The notes under the pieces: model-generated
Seen by the model: only the letters and a program-made list of their open reading frames with translations
What the model was told of the DNA's origin: nothing
Database searches by the model: none
Position numbers and translations under genes: made by a program
In this document: positions 1 through 7,845 of the stretch, piece by piece
Layout: each line of letters starts with the position of its first letter
Numbering within the stretch: the first letter of the stretch is position 1
Source of the DNA: UBA4732 sp963823075
Lineage (GTDB): Bacteria > Planctomycetota > Planctomycetia > Gemmatales > Gemmataceae
Direction: 5' to 3'
Assembly (NCBI GenBank): GCA_963823075.1
Contig: CAWGKE010000001.1
Span: 1,364,001-1,428,000, forward strand
DNA length: 64,000 nt

Positions 1-701
1 TAGAGGTTCTTGTCGATCAGGAAGTATTCCTGTTCGGGTCCGGCGGTGGTGAAGACCTTGTGGGCCTCGGAGTTGCCGAACAGACGCAGGATGCGGATCG
101 CCTGCTTCGACAGCGCCTCGATCGAGCGCAAGAGCGGGGTCTTCTTGTCGAGCGCCTCGCCGGTCCACGACACGAACGCCGTGGGGATGACGAGGGTGGC
201 GCCGTTGGGTCCCTCGAAGATGTAGGCGGGGCTGGTGGGGTCCCAGGCGGTGTAGCCGCGGGCCTCGAAGGTGGCGCGGATGCCGCCGGACGGGAACGAC
301 GAGGCGTCGGGTTCGCCCTTGACCAGCTCCTTGCCGGAGAACTCGATGAGCGCCCGGCCGTCGTTGGACGGTTGCAGGAAGCTGTCGTGTTTCTCGGCGG
401 TCAGGCCGGTCATGGGCTGGAACTGGTGCGTGAAGTGGGTGGCGCCCTTCTCGATGGCCCAGTCCTTCATGGCGGAGGCGACGGCGTCGGCCACGGAGGG
501 GTCGAGCGGCGCCCCCTGCTTGATGGTCTTCTGCAGGGCCTTGAAAACGGGCTTGGGCAGCTTCTCTTTCTGCACGAACTCGTTGAACACGTTGATCCCG
601 TAGAGGTCTTTGACGTGTTCCATTTTGAAGTCCACGTACTCGAGCGGGTACTCGGTCGTGACGACGGCGCGAACGGCCTGCTGACGGATCGATTCACTCA
701 T
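1..701 (-). CDS. glnN: Glutamine synthetase type III, N-terminal part (runs off window)
   Basis: The ATG at 701 opens a frame that continues past base 1, so only about 233 residues are visible. It reads MSESIRQQAVRAVVTTEYPL at the N-terminus and later shows THFTHQFQPMTG, a GSIII hallmark, and AGPEQEYFLIDK, the start of the metal-binding glutamate region. Family knowledge: GSIII makes glutamine from glutamate, ammonia and ATP as large dodecamers and has no adenylylation site. It lies 148 bp downstream of a type I synthetase on the same strand, so the two may be co-transcribed. The C-terminal half is outside the window. Confidence in family is high. Confidence 0.93.
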   Translation of the reverse strand, partial: MSESIRQQAVRAVVTTEYPLEYVDFKMEHVKDLYGINVFNEFVQKEKLPKPVFKALQKTIKQGAPLDPSVADAVASAMKDWAIEKGATHFTHQFQPMTGLTAEKHDSFLQPSNDGRALIEFSGKELVKGEPDASSFPSGGIRATFEARGYTAWDPTSPAYIFEGPNGATLVIPTAFVSWTGEALDKKTPLLRSIEALSKQAIRILRLFGNSEAHKVFTTAGPEQEYFLIDKNL

Positions 702-792
702 CTTCAATTCCTCGGTCTTGCTGGGCCGGGGAGAGAAGCCGGCCGGGGTCCAGTCGATGTTATGAGAGAGAGCAAACTCGGTCGGTTCCGGC

Positions 793-850
793 ATAGTGGG
801 CCAATCGCTCCGCGATTGGCCGCTGACTCGCGGAGCGAGTCGGCCACTAT
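793..850. repeat. Imperfect palindrome between the two glutamine synthetase genes
   Basis: Reading ATAGTGG at one end and CCACTAT at the other, the 58-bp element folds on itself. Each half also holds its own small palindrome around CGCTCCGCG or CGCGGAGCG. Its last base is the first base of the glnA stop codon, so it begins exactly where glnA ends. It belongs to the set of stop-codon-linked palindromes seen throughout the window and could form a terminator-like or processing hairpin in the transcript. Confidence 0.7.
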
Positions 851-2262
851 TAAATGTCGAAATAGAGAGCGAACTCGTACGGATGCGGGCGCAGGCGCAT
901 CGCTTCGACTTCCTTTTCGCGCTTGTACCAGATCCAGGTGCCGATGACGTCGTCCGTGAACACGTCGCCCTGGAGGAGGAACTCGTGGTCCTTCTCCAGG
1001 CAGGCCAGCGCCTCGTCCAGCGACGCCGGCGTTTTCGGGACCTTGGCCAGCTCTTCCGGTTCCAGATCGTAGATGTCCTTGTCCAGCGGCTCGCCGGGGC
1101 GCGTCTTGTTCTTGATTCCGTCGAGCATGGCCATGAGGATCGCGGCGAAGGCGAGGTACGGGTTGCTGGAACCGTCCGGCAAACGGAACTCGAGCCGCTT
1201 GGCCCGGTGGCTGGGAGAGTAGACCGGGATGCGGATGGCGGCCGAGCGGTTGCGGCGGCTGTAGGCCAGGTTGATCGGCGCCTCGTAGCCGGGCACGAGG
1301 CGCTTGTAGCTGTTGGTGGTCGGGTTGGTGAAGGCGCACAGGGCCGGCGCGTGGCGGAGGATGCCGCCGATGGCGTGCAGGGCCGTCTCCGTCAGCCCGG
1401 CGTAGCCGGAGCCGGCGAAAAGGTTTTTCCCGTCCTTCCACAGCGATGTGTGGACGTGCATACCCGATCCGTTGTCGAGGAAGATCGGCTTGGGCATGAA
1501 GGTGGCCGTCTTCCCATGCTTGCGGGCGACGTTCTTCACAATGTATTTATACTTGAGAACGTTGTCCGCCATTTCGACGAGCGGGGCGTAGCGCATGTCG
1601 ATCTCGCCCTGGCCGCCGGACGCCACCTCGTGATGCTGGGCCTCGACCTTGAGGCCGCTCTCGATCATGGTGAGCATCATTTCGGAGCGCAAATCGTTGA
1701 GGGCGTCGGCCGGCGGGCAGGGGAAATGGCCTTCCTTGTAGCGGAGCTTGTAGCCGAGGTTGGGCTTCTCGTCGCGGCCGGTGTTCCAGGCCCCTTCGAC
1801 GCTGTCGAGGAAGTAGTAGCCGGAGTTCTGCGTCTGGTCGTAGCGAACGTCGTCGAAGACGAAGAACTCGACCTCGGGGCCGAAAAAGGCGGTGTCGGCG
1901 ACGCCGCTGGACTTGAGGTAGTTGGCGGCCTTGCGGGCGACGTTGCGGGGGTCGCGGGTGTACTCTTCGCCGGTGAGGGGGTCGTGGATGTTGCAGATCA
2001 TCGTGAGCGTTTTGTCCTTGCAAAACGGGTCGATGAAGGCGGTGTCCGGGGCCGGCTTGACGAGCATGTCCGACTCGTTGATGGCGACCCAGCCGCGAAT
2101 GCTGGAGCCGTCGAAGCCCTTGCCTTCCTCGAAGGTCAGCTCGTCCAGCTCCTCGGCGGGAATGGTGAAGTGCTGCCACAGACCGGGGAAGTCCATGAAG
2201 CGCAGATCGACGGCGCGGACTTCCTTTTCCCGGATCAGGGCCAGGACTTCTTTCGGCGTCAC
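850..2262 (-). CDS. glnA: Glutamine synthetase type I
   Basis: A 470-residue protein, the usual GSI length, that makes glutamine from glutamate, ammonia and ATP in the cytoplasm. Visible motifs are FEEGKGFDGSSIRG (N-terminal beta-grasp), FFGPEVEFFVFDD, the ammonium/glutamate loop NPTTNSYKRLVPGYEAP, and RLPDGSSNPYLAFAA. Near residue 400 is PLDKDIYDL, whose Tyr matches the GlnE adenylylation site, so the enzyme is probably controlled by reversible adenylylation. The start is GTG at 2262, preceded by a GGAGGT ribosome site about 10 bp away. It lies upstream of a type III synthetase. Confidence 0.97.
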   Translation of the reverse strand: MTPKEVLALIREKEVRAVDLRFMDFPGLWQHFTIPAEELDELTFEEGKGFDGSSIRGWVAINESDMLVKPAPDTAFIDPFCKDKTLTMICNIHDPLTGEEYTRDPRNVARKAANYLKSSGVADTAFFGPEVEFFVFDDVRYDQTQNSGYYFLDSVEGAWNTGRDEKPNLGYKLRYKEGHFPCPPADALNDLRSEMMLTMIESGLKVEAQHHEVASGGQGEIDMRYAPLVEMADNVLKYKYIVKNVARKHGKTATFMPKPIFLDNGSGMHVHTSLWKDGKNLFAGSGYAGLTETALHAIGGILRHAPALCAFTNPTTNSYKRLVPGYEAPINLAYSRRNRSAAIRIPVYSPSHRAKRLEFRLPDGSSNPYLAFAAILMAMLDGIKNKTRPGEPLDKDIYDLEPEELAKVPKTPASLDEALACLEKDHEFLLQGDVFTDDVIGTWIWYKREKEVEAMRLRPHPYEFALYFDI

Positions 2263-2361
2263 GGGTGCAGGACCTCCAGGGGAGGGATGGCTTTACCCGT
2301 TATAGCGATGCGGGATGCGGTTGGGAATGGCAGGGCGGCTCCGTCGGCGCCGACAGGCTTC

Positions 2362-3903
2362 TGTTGAACGACAATAGAAATGTCCGGTCTTAACGCAATA
2401 GAAATGTCCTCCTTGGTCAGGCCAAGGAGGAGCCATGTCTATCGGCGTGCTTTCCACAGACCGGATCGCTATGAGTCAGAAGGAACGCGATGTCCTCAGG
2501 GTCCTGCACTCGGTGCAGAGCGGCCAGCGGACGCAGGCCGAGGCGGCCCGGCTGCTCGGCCTGTGCGTCCGCCAGGTCCGACGCATCCAATGCAAGCTGG
2601 AGGCCGAAGGCGACGCCGCCCTCGTGCGACGGCCTGCGCGGCCGGCCCTCCAACCACCGGCCCGACCCCGCCTTCCGCCGGGCCGTGCTGGCGGCCTACC
2701 GCACCCGCTACGCGGACTTCGGCCCCACCTTCGCCGCCGAGAAGCTGGCCGGGGAGGGCCTGACGGTCGGCCCGCAGACGCTGCGCCGCTGGCTGATCGC
2801 CGAGGGGCTGTGGCAACGCAAGCGTCGCCGCGACCCGCACCGCAGCCGCCGGCCGCGCCGGGCCTGCTTCGGGGAGCTGGTTCAGATGGACGCCTCGGTG
2901 CATGACTGGCTGGAGGGCCGCGGCGAGGAGATGGTCCTGATCGGCATGATCGACGACGCCACCAACCGCACCCTGGCGCGCTTCTACCCGGCCGGCACGG
3001 TCGAGGCGCATATGGACCTGGCCGGCCGCTGGCTGCGGCGTTTCGGCCGGCCGGTGGCGTTGTACACCGACCGGCACAGCATCTTCGAGCCGCAGGACAA
3101 GGGCCGCGCCCTGCCCGACGCGGAGACGCAGTTCGGGCGGGCCCTGCGGGAGCTGGGCATCGAGCTGATCCGGGCGCACAGCCCGCAGGCCAAGGGCCGC
3201 GTCGAGCGGTCCTTCGGCACGGCCCAGGACCGCTGGGTCAAGGAGCTGCGCCTGGCGGGCGTGACGACGCTGGCGGGGGCCAACGCCGTGCTGGAGCGGC
3301 TGCTGCCGACGCACAACCGCCGCTTCGTCAAGCCGGCGCGCCAGGCGGCCGACGGGCACCGGCCGCTGGGTCCGGGTCACGACCTGGCGGCGATCCTGAG
3401 CATCCAGGAGGGGCGGGTGGTGTCCAACGACTACACGGTGCGCTTCCGCAACCGCTTCTACCAGTTGCTGCCGCCGGTGCATGCGGGGGAGCGGGGCGGT
3501 CGGGTGGTGATCGAGCTGCGCCTGGACGGGACTATGGCGATCCGCTTCCGGGGCAAGTACCTGAAGTACCGCGAGATCCCGCCGGGTTGCGGCCCTGGGG
3601 CTCCGCCCCCAGACCCCCGGAGTTTAACGCATCGGCGGCCGACGCCAGCGGGGGAAAAGCGAACCGGGACCCCTCTTCGGGGTCCCGGTCGCCTGGCGTA
3701 CAGCCGACCGACGGGCGCTCGGGTCGCACTCCTGCGGAGCCCTATCCTCCCGACGGCGGGGCGGACGATAACAAGAAGGGGCCACACCGTCCAGCCGAGG
3801 ACCACCCGTGGAGGAAGCCGTTCAAGCGGAAGAAGTGACAACGTCCGGACACCGGACATTTCTACTGTCGCCGAAATGCGGACATTTCTATTGTTGCCTG
3901 ACA
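2362..3903 (+). mobile_element. Degenerate ISNCY/IS1202-like insertion sequence with 17-bp direct repeats
   Basis: The ends are inverted repeats of about 25 bp. The left begins TGTTGAACGACAATAGAAAT and the right, read inward, begins TGTCAGGCAACAATAGAAAT; both continue GTCCG. A second internal copy of AATAGAAATGTCC lies near each end. The 17-bp sequence CGGCGCCGACAGGCTTC occurs directly outside both ends (2345-2361 and 3904-3920), as expected for a target duplication. Long duplications of this size are known for the IS1202/ISTde1-type group; placing this element there is inference. The transposase inside is frameshifted, so the copy is probably inactive. It sits between glnA and a sigma factor gene. 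Confidence 0.85.
2435..3838 (+). pseudogene. ISNCY-type transposase, frameshifted
   Basis: The first frame (2435-about 2630) encodes a helix-turn-helix: SQKERDVLRVLHSVQSGQ then QAEAARLLGLCVRQVRRIQ. One extra base near 2630 moves the rest to the next frame. That frame carries GRPSNHRPD, then an rve-type integrase core with ELVQMDASVHDWL, GMIDDATNR, YTDRHSIF and HSPQAKGRVERSFG, consistent with a DDE triad. Near 3590 the frame changes again, and the conserved tail AEDHPWRKPFKRKK appears in a third frame ending at 3838. The second break falls in a stretch containing two small GC hairpins (3594-3618 and about 3663-3690), which look like inserted repeats. Confidence 0.85.
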
Positions 3904-3957
3904 CGGCGCCGACAGGCTTCTTGTCAGCTCCCGATCCATCCGTTACACTTGGTTGTT

Positions 3958-4581
3958 ATGGAAGGCATGGCCCCCACCAACCCATCACGGACGATCCCGG
4001 ACGAGGCGACGTTGCTGGCGCGGATGCGGGCCGGCGACGACGCCGCCTTTGATGCGTGCGTCCGCGCCTACTGCGGCCAACTGCTGATCGTCGCCCGGCG
4101 CATCCTCAAGAACGAGGAGGACGCCCAGGACGCCGTTCAGGAAGCCTTCCTGTCCGCCTTCAAGGAAATCGGCCGATTTGAGGGGCGGTCGCTCCTGGGC
4201 ACCTGGCTGCACCGCATCGTCGTCAACGCGGCGCTGTGCCGGCTGCGCAGCCGGCGGCGGCGCCCGGAGCGATCGATCGAGGAGCTGCTGCCGCACTTCG
4301 GCGACGACGAGCACCAGATCGTTCCGCCGACGCCCTGGCAGGAAACCTCGGGAACGATCCTTCTCCAGAAGGAGGCGCGTGAGCTGGTGCAGCAGTGCAT
4401 CGGCCAGCTGCCGGAGATTTACCGTACCGTCCTGCTCCTGCGCGACATCGAAGGGTTGGACACCGAGGAGGCGGCCCGGATGCTCGAAGTCAGTCCGGGC
4501 GTCGTCAAGACGCGGCTGCACCGCGCCCGCCAGGCCCTCCGCACGCTGCTCGACCCCTACTACCGGAGGGGCGACGCATGA
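3958..4581 (+). CDS. ECF-type RNA polymerase sigma factor (bufferin-like operon)
   Basis: About 207 residues. Sigma region 2 is seen in ILKNEEDAQDAVQEAFLSAF and RSLLGTWLHRIVVNAALCRL; region 4 is seen in CIGQLPEIYRTVLLLRDIEG and EAARMLEVSPGVVKTRLHRA. It would direct RNA polymerase to a small set of promoters. The reading frame is open further upstream into the insertion sequence, but ATG 3958 fits the family length; ATG 3967 is an alternative. The stop overlaps the next gene, a zinc-finger anti-sigma factor, by 4 bp. In known bufferin operons, similar sigma/anti-sigma pairs control metal-responsive expression; that role here is inferred from position. Confidence 0.93.
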   Translation: MEGMAPTNPSRTIPDEATLLARMRAGDDAAFDACVRAYCGQLLIVARRILKNEEDAQDAVQEAFLSAFKEIGRFEGRSLLGTWLHRIVVNAALCRLRSRRRRPERSIEELLPHFGDDEHQIVPPTPWQETSGTILLQKEARELVQQCIGQLPEIYRTVLLLRDIEGLDTEEAARMLEVSPGVVKTRLHRARQALRTLLDPYYRRGDA

Positions 4582-4826
4582 ACTGCCGCGAATTCACCGA
4601 GTTCCTGCACGAATACCTGTTCGGCGACCTGCCGGCCGAGGAGCGCGCCGAGTTCGAGAAGCACCTGGCCGAGTGCCCCTGGTGCGTCGCGTACCTCGAC
4701 AGCTACAAGAAGACGATGCTTCTCACGAAAGCAGCGTTTTCCGCCAATGGAAACGGCCGACACCCTGCCGACGCGCCCGAGGAGCTGGTCCGGGCCATTC
4801 TCAGCGCCCGGCCTCGCAATTCATGA
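4578..4826 (+). CDS. Zinc-finger anti-sigma factor
   Basis: An 82-residue cytoplasmic protein whose start overlaps the sigma factor stop (ATGA), typical of a translationally coupled sigma/anti-sigma pair. It has MNCREFTEFLHEYLFGDLP followed by HLAECPWC, the HxxxCxxC zinc-binding motif of ZAS-type anti-sigma domains. There is no membrane segment, so it is a soluble regulator. It probably holds the sigma factor inactive until a signal, perhaps metal or thiol stress acting on the zinc site (inference). A 180-bp gap separates it from the Cys-rich gene. Confidence 0.9.
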   Translation: MNCREFTEFLHEYLFGDLPAEERAEFEKHLAECPWCVAYLDSYKKTMLLTKAAFSANGNGRHPADAPEELVRAILSARPRNS

Positions 4827-5006
4827 CTTCGCCGCGGCGACCGGCGCATGCCCTTCTCTTCCTTCTTCCGCATTCTTCGTAACCTTCGGTCGCGGCCGGC
4901 ATCGAACGGGATGCGAGGCTCCGCGGCCGTCCCCCTCGACGTGTACGGGCGCGCTGGGGGCCGACGGGCATTTGGCATATTCTCGATCCCTTCCCAAGGA
5001 GAAGCG

Positions 5007-5446
5007 ATGCACACACCCGACCCGAACCGACGTGAATTCACCAAATGGGCCGCGGCCGCCCTGGGCGGCCTGGCGGCCGGATTGAGCGTGGCCCGCGCCG
5101 CGGCGCGGACACGGCGCCGGGCAAGAAAGATCCGGACAAGCCGCTGCTGCTGCAAGAGCCGCACGTCTGCCGTGGCCTGGGCAGCTGCAAGGGCAAGAGC
5201 GCCAGCGGCAAGAACGACTGCGCCGGCCAGGGCGACTGCGCCACGGCCAAGGCGCACACCTGCAAGACGCACAACGACTGCGCCGGCCTCGGCGGCTGCG
5301 GCGAGCATCCCGGCGAAAACAAGTGCAAGGGCATGGGCGAATGCGCCGTGCCGCTGAAGAAGGAAGCCTGGGGCAAGGCTCGCGCGAACTTCGAGGCCGC
5401 CATGAAGAAGGCCGGCAAGACGTTCGGCGACGCCCCGAAGCCGTAA
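5007..5446 (+). CDS. BufA2-like Cys-rich bufferin precursor 1 (single frame break)
   Basis: The N-terminus MHTPDPNRREFTKWAAAALG carries a twin-arginine motif and a hydrophobic segment ending ARAAA, suggesting Tat export and signal peptidase I cleavage. The mature part has nine cysteines, including four C-x5-C units of the form CxGxGxC (CRGLGSC, CAGQGDC, CAGLGGC, CKGMGEC). This resembles BufA2-family precursors, whose cysteines are modified by an MNIO enzyme to bind metal. Residues after the signal lie in another frame: a missing base in the GC run near 5106 restores one 147-residue product. A sister gene at 7103-7606 is intact, so this may be a sequencing error. AAGGAG precedes ATG 5007. Confidence 0.82.
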
Positions 5447-5463
5447 ATGATGAACCGCGGAAA

Positions 5464-5528
5464 GGCGAGCGGCGCGGCGTAAGCCCGCCGGTGACCGCAA
5501 CCGGCGGGCTTACGCCGCGCCGCTCGCC
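5464..5528. repeat. Perfect 28-bp-arm palindrome between precursor and oxidase genes
   Basis: Arms at 5464-5491 and 5501-5528 match base for base over 28 positions with a 9-base loop. The arm begins GGCGAGCGGCGCGGCGTAAG. A diverged relative of the same word occurs near 35441-35525. It lies 18 bp after the precursor stop codon and 20 bp before the MNIO start, where a hairpin could reduce read-through and set the ratio of precursor to enzyme. Confidence 0.9.
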
Positions 5529-5548
5529 AAAGAGCCGGAACCGCAACC

Positions 5549-6496
5549 ATGCTCCCGTCGCGTCTCGGATACGCCAACCTCGGACTCGGGGTCGGACTCC
5601 GCACCGTCCACTTCGCCCACATCCTGCGCCAGCAGCCCCAGGTGGACTGGTTCGAGGTCATCTCCGAGAACTTCATGGACTCCGGCGGCCGGCCGCGCTA
5701 CATCCTCGAACAGGTGGCCGAGCGCTACCCCGTCGTCATGCACGGCGTCTCGCTCTCCATCGGCAGCACCGACCCGCTCGACTTCGACTATCTCCAAAAG
5801 CTCAAGAACCTGGCCAAGGCCGTCAACGCCCGCTGGGTGTCCGATCACCTCTGCTGGACCGGCGTGGCGGGACTCAACGCCCACGACCTGTTGCCCGTGC
5901 CGCTCAACGAGGAGACGCTGGCCCACGTCCGCGACCGCCTCCGCATCGTGCAGGACTTCCTGGAACGGCCTTTCGTGCTGGAGAACCCCAGCACCTACGT
6001 CGAATTCGCCGATTCGACCATGCCGGAATGGGAGTTCCTGACGCGGCTGGCGGAGGGCGCCGACTGCGGCCTGTTGCTCGACGTGAACAACGTCTTCGTC
6101 TCGGCCGTCAACCACGATTTCGACCCGGTGGAATACATCCGCAACGTGCCGCACCGGCGCGTGGTGCAGTTCCATTTGGCGGGGCACACCGACTGCGGCA
6201 CGCACCGGATCGACACGCACGACGGAGAGGTGATCGACCCGGTGTGGGAGCTGTACCGTCTGGCGCATAGACTGACGGGCGGCGCCTCGACGCTTTTGGA
6301 GTGGGACGCGAAGATCCCGGAGTTCCCGGTGGTCCATGCGGAGGTTCTGAAGGCGAAGCACTACATGAGCGAGCGCCTTTCGCCGGCGCCGGCCTCTCCG
6401 GCGTCCGCTCCGGTCGCGGCGCCGGGGGCGGTCTCCAACCCCGTGTCGTTCCTCGTGGCCGGCGCGGCCAATTCCTGTGCAACAGGCGCCTTGTGA
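5549..6496 (+). CDS. bufB: DUF692/MNIO multinuclear non-heme iron oxidase (BufB-like)
   Basis: A 315-residue TIM-barrel enzyme of the DUF692 family. Conserved metal-site motifs are all present in order: VISENFMD, MHGVSLSIGS, WVSDHLCW, LENPSTYVEF, LLLDVNNVFVSA, QFHLAGHTD, IDTHDGEV and LLEWDAKIPEF. Family knowledge: MNIOs use two or three irons to rewrite cysteine in peptide substrates; BufB enzymes make thiooxazole groups in bufferins. The neighbours here are two Cys-rich precursors. The C-terminal 40 residues are Ala/Pro-rich and end NSCATGAL, outside the barrel. No DUF2063-type partner (BufC) gene is in the window, which is unusual for bufferin operons. Confidence 0.93.
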   Translation: MLPSRLGYANLGLGVGLRTVHFAHILRQQPQVDWFEVISENFMDSGGRPRYILEQVAERYPVVMHGVSLSIGSTDPLDFDYLQKLKNLAKAVNARWVSDHLCWTGVAGLNAHDLLPVPLNEETLAHVRDRLRIVQDFLERPFVLENPSTYVEFADSTMPEWEFLTRLAEGADCGLLLDVNNVFVSAVNHDFDPVEYIRNVPHRRVVQFHLAGHTDCGTHRIDTHDGEVIDPVWELYRLAHRLTGGASTLLEWDAKIPEFPVVHAEVLKAKHYMSERLSPAPASPASAPVAAPGAVSNPVSFLVAGAANSCATGAL

Positions 6497-6534
6497 CGGC
6501 GGTGTCGCGGTTTCGACCTGCGGAGGGCCTGTTC

Positions 6535-7050
6535 ATGGAAGCGTTGAAGCGGTGCTATCTGGGGTGGATTCATGCGCTGAAGTACCTCCAGCCGGTGTTC
6601 CTGCTGGCGATTCGCGTGCTGATCGGTTGGGGCTTCATCACCGCCGGCTGGGGCAAGCTCACGAACGTCGCGGACGCCGCCGCGTTCTTCAAGAGCGCGG
6701 GCATCACCTTCTTGCCCGAGTTGAACGTCTACCTGGCCGGGACCGCGGAAACCGTCTGCGGCGCCCTGCTCATCCTCGGGGCGGCCTCGCGGGTCATCAC
6801 GATCCCGCTCATCGGCACGATGGTCGTGGCCTATGCCACGGCGCACAAGGAGATATTCGGCGACCTGTTCGCGGACCCGAACAGCTTCGTGAAGGAGTTC
6901 CTGTCGGCCCCACCAGCGCCCTATCTGATCGCCGCCTTCGTGGTGCTGCTCTTCGGGCCGGGCCTGTTCTCGGTGGACGGGCTGCTCAAACGGTTTGTCT
7001 TCGACCGCAAAGATCCGCATGAGCCGAAATCGTCCGGCGTTTCGACCTGA
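6535..7050 (+). CDS. DoxX-family membrane protein (BufD-like)
   Basis: 171 residues with four hydrophobic segments, for example FLLAIRVLIGWGFITAGWGK, ETVCGALLILGAASRVITIP and PYLIAAFVVLLFGPGLFSVD, the usual DoxX topology. The GKLTN motif following the first helix is typical. GGAGGG stands 7 bp before ATG 6535, and the gene starts 38 bp after the MNIO gene. DoxX proteins accompany bufferin operons, where they are thought to act in the membrane in redox or metal handling; the exact role is unknown. The reading frame is open further upstream but the ribosome site supports this start. Confidence 0.92.
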   Translation: MEALKRCYLGWIHALKYLQPVFLLAIRVLIGWGFITAGWGKLTNVADAAAFFKSAGITFLPELNVYLAGTAETVCGALLILGAASRVITIPLIGTMVVAYATAHKEIFGDLFADPNSFVKEFLSAPPAPYLIAAFVVLLFGPGLFSVDGLLKRFVFDRKDPHEPKSSGVST

Positions 7051-7102
7051 ATCCGAACCGGGCCGGAGGTCGGCCTGGCGTTTCGATCGAGTGGGAGAAT
7101 CC

Positions 7103-7606
7103 ATGAAAGAACCGATGCTGACTCGACGCGACCTGACCCGCCTGGCCCTGGCCGCCCTCGGCGGCCTGGCGTCCGGGGCCATCCTTGGTTGCGGCCCCGG
7201 CTCCACCAGCGGCACGCCGCCGGCGCCGGGCGCCACGCCAGGGCCGGGCGCCACGCCAGGCAGTCCCGCACCCGCCGACACGCCGCTTCTCTTGCACGAC
7301 CCGCACGTCTGCCGCGGCATCAACACATGCAAGAACAAGGGCAAGAAGGACACGATGAACGACTGCGCCGGCCAGGGACATTGCGCCACGGTCAAGTCCC
7401 ATTCCTGCCAGGGCATGAACGACTGCAAGGGCCACGGCGGCTGCGGCGACAACCCCGGCGAGAACGAATGCACGGGCAAGGGCGGCTGCGCGGTGCCGCT
7501 GGACGCGGGCAAGAAGATGACCTGGCAGAAGGCCCGCAAACGCTTCGTGGAGCTGATGAAGAAGACCTTCCCGGACAAGAAGGTCGGCGACGCCCCCGCC
7601 GCCTGA
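7103..7606 (+). CDS. BufA2-like Cys-rich bufferin precursor 2, predicted Tat lipoprotein
   Basis: An intact 167-residue protein. TRRDLTRLALAALGGLASG is a twin-arginine signal, and ILGC at residues 27-30 fits a lipobox, so this copy may be anchored as a lipoprotein after a Pro/Gly/Ala-rich spacer (residues 31-60). The core has nine cysteines at 70, 76, 88, 94, 102, 108, 114, 123 and 129, forming four C-x5-C units plus one single Cys, the same pattern as the first copy. The segment NDCAGQGxCATxKxHxC is shared. A charged helix follows (WQKARKRFVELMKKTF). It lies 52 bp after doxX with GGGAG before the ATG. Metal binding after MNIO modification is inferred. Confidence 0.85.
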   Translation: MKEPMLTRRDLTRLALAALGGLASGAILGCGPGSTSGTPPAPGATPGPGATPGSPAPADTPLLLHDPHVCRGINTCKNKGKKDTMNDCAGQGHCATVKSHSCQGMNDCKGHGGCGDNPGENECTGKGGCAVPLDAGKKMTWQKARKRFVELMKKTFPDKKVGDAPAA

Positions 7607-7631
7607 TCCGGCTTCCGCGATCCGGAATCCC

Positions 7632-7661
7632 GGGGGGCGACTTTCGCCCCCCTCTTTCTTC
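7632..7661 (+). terminator. Intrinsic terminator of the bufferin-like operon
   Basis: GGGGGGCGA (7632-7640), a CTT loop and TCGCCCCCC (7644-7652) form a 9-bp perfect stem followed by TCTTTCTTCT. It lies 26 bp after the second precursor gene, so the sigma-to-precursor block ends here. Confidence 0.85.
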
Positions 7662-7845
7662 TACCTGCCATGAACCCGACCAGCACTCCGCCCGCTATCG
7701 GGGCCGGCATACGCCCTCCTGTCCGCTCTGCCCTCTCATCTCCAGACGGACGTCCCGTTTTTTTGTAAGGCGTCGCCCCGGATGCACGACAAAGAAGCGG
7801 AGCGGGATGGTCTCCCTCCTGAAACGCCACGGAAGGACAGCGCCG

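Noticed and set aside
796..2367. Long open frame opposite glnA (and similar long frames opposite lactonase, kinase, M16 and gltX genes)
   Set aside because: High-GC DNA opens antisense frames. They have no family motif and mirror the codons of certain genes on the other strand.
3921..3960. dif-like site near the IS insertion point
   Set aside because: The stretch has some similarity to XerC/XerD site halves, but not enough matching positions; it is more likely the promoter region of the sigma factor gene.
5085..5120. Programmed frameshift in the first bufferin precursor
   Set aside because: No slippery heptamer or downstream pseudoknot was seen, and the sister gene is continuous; a sequencing or decay event is simpler.
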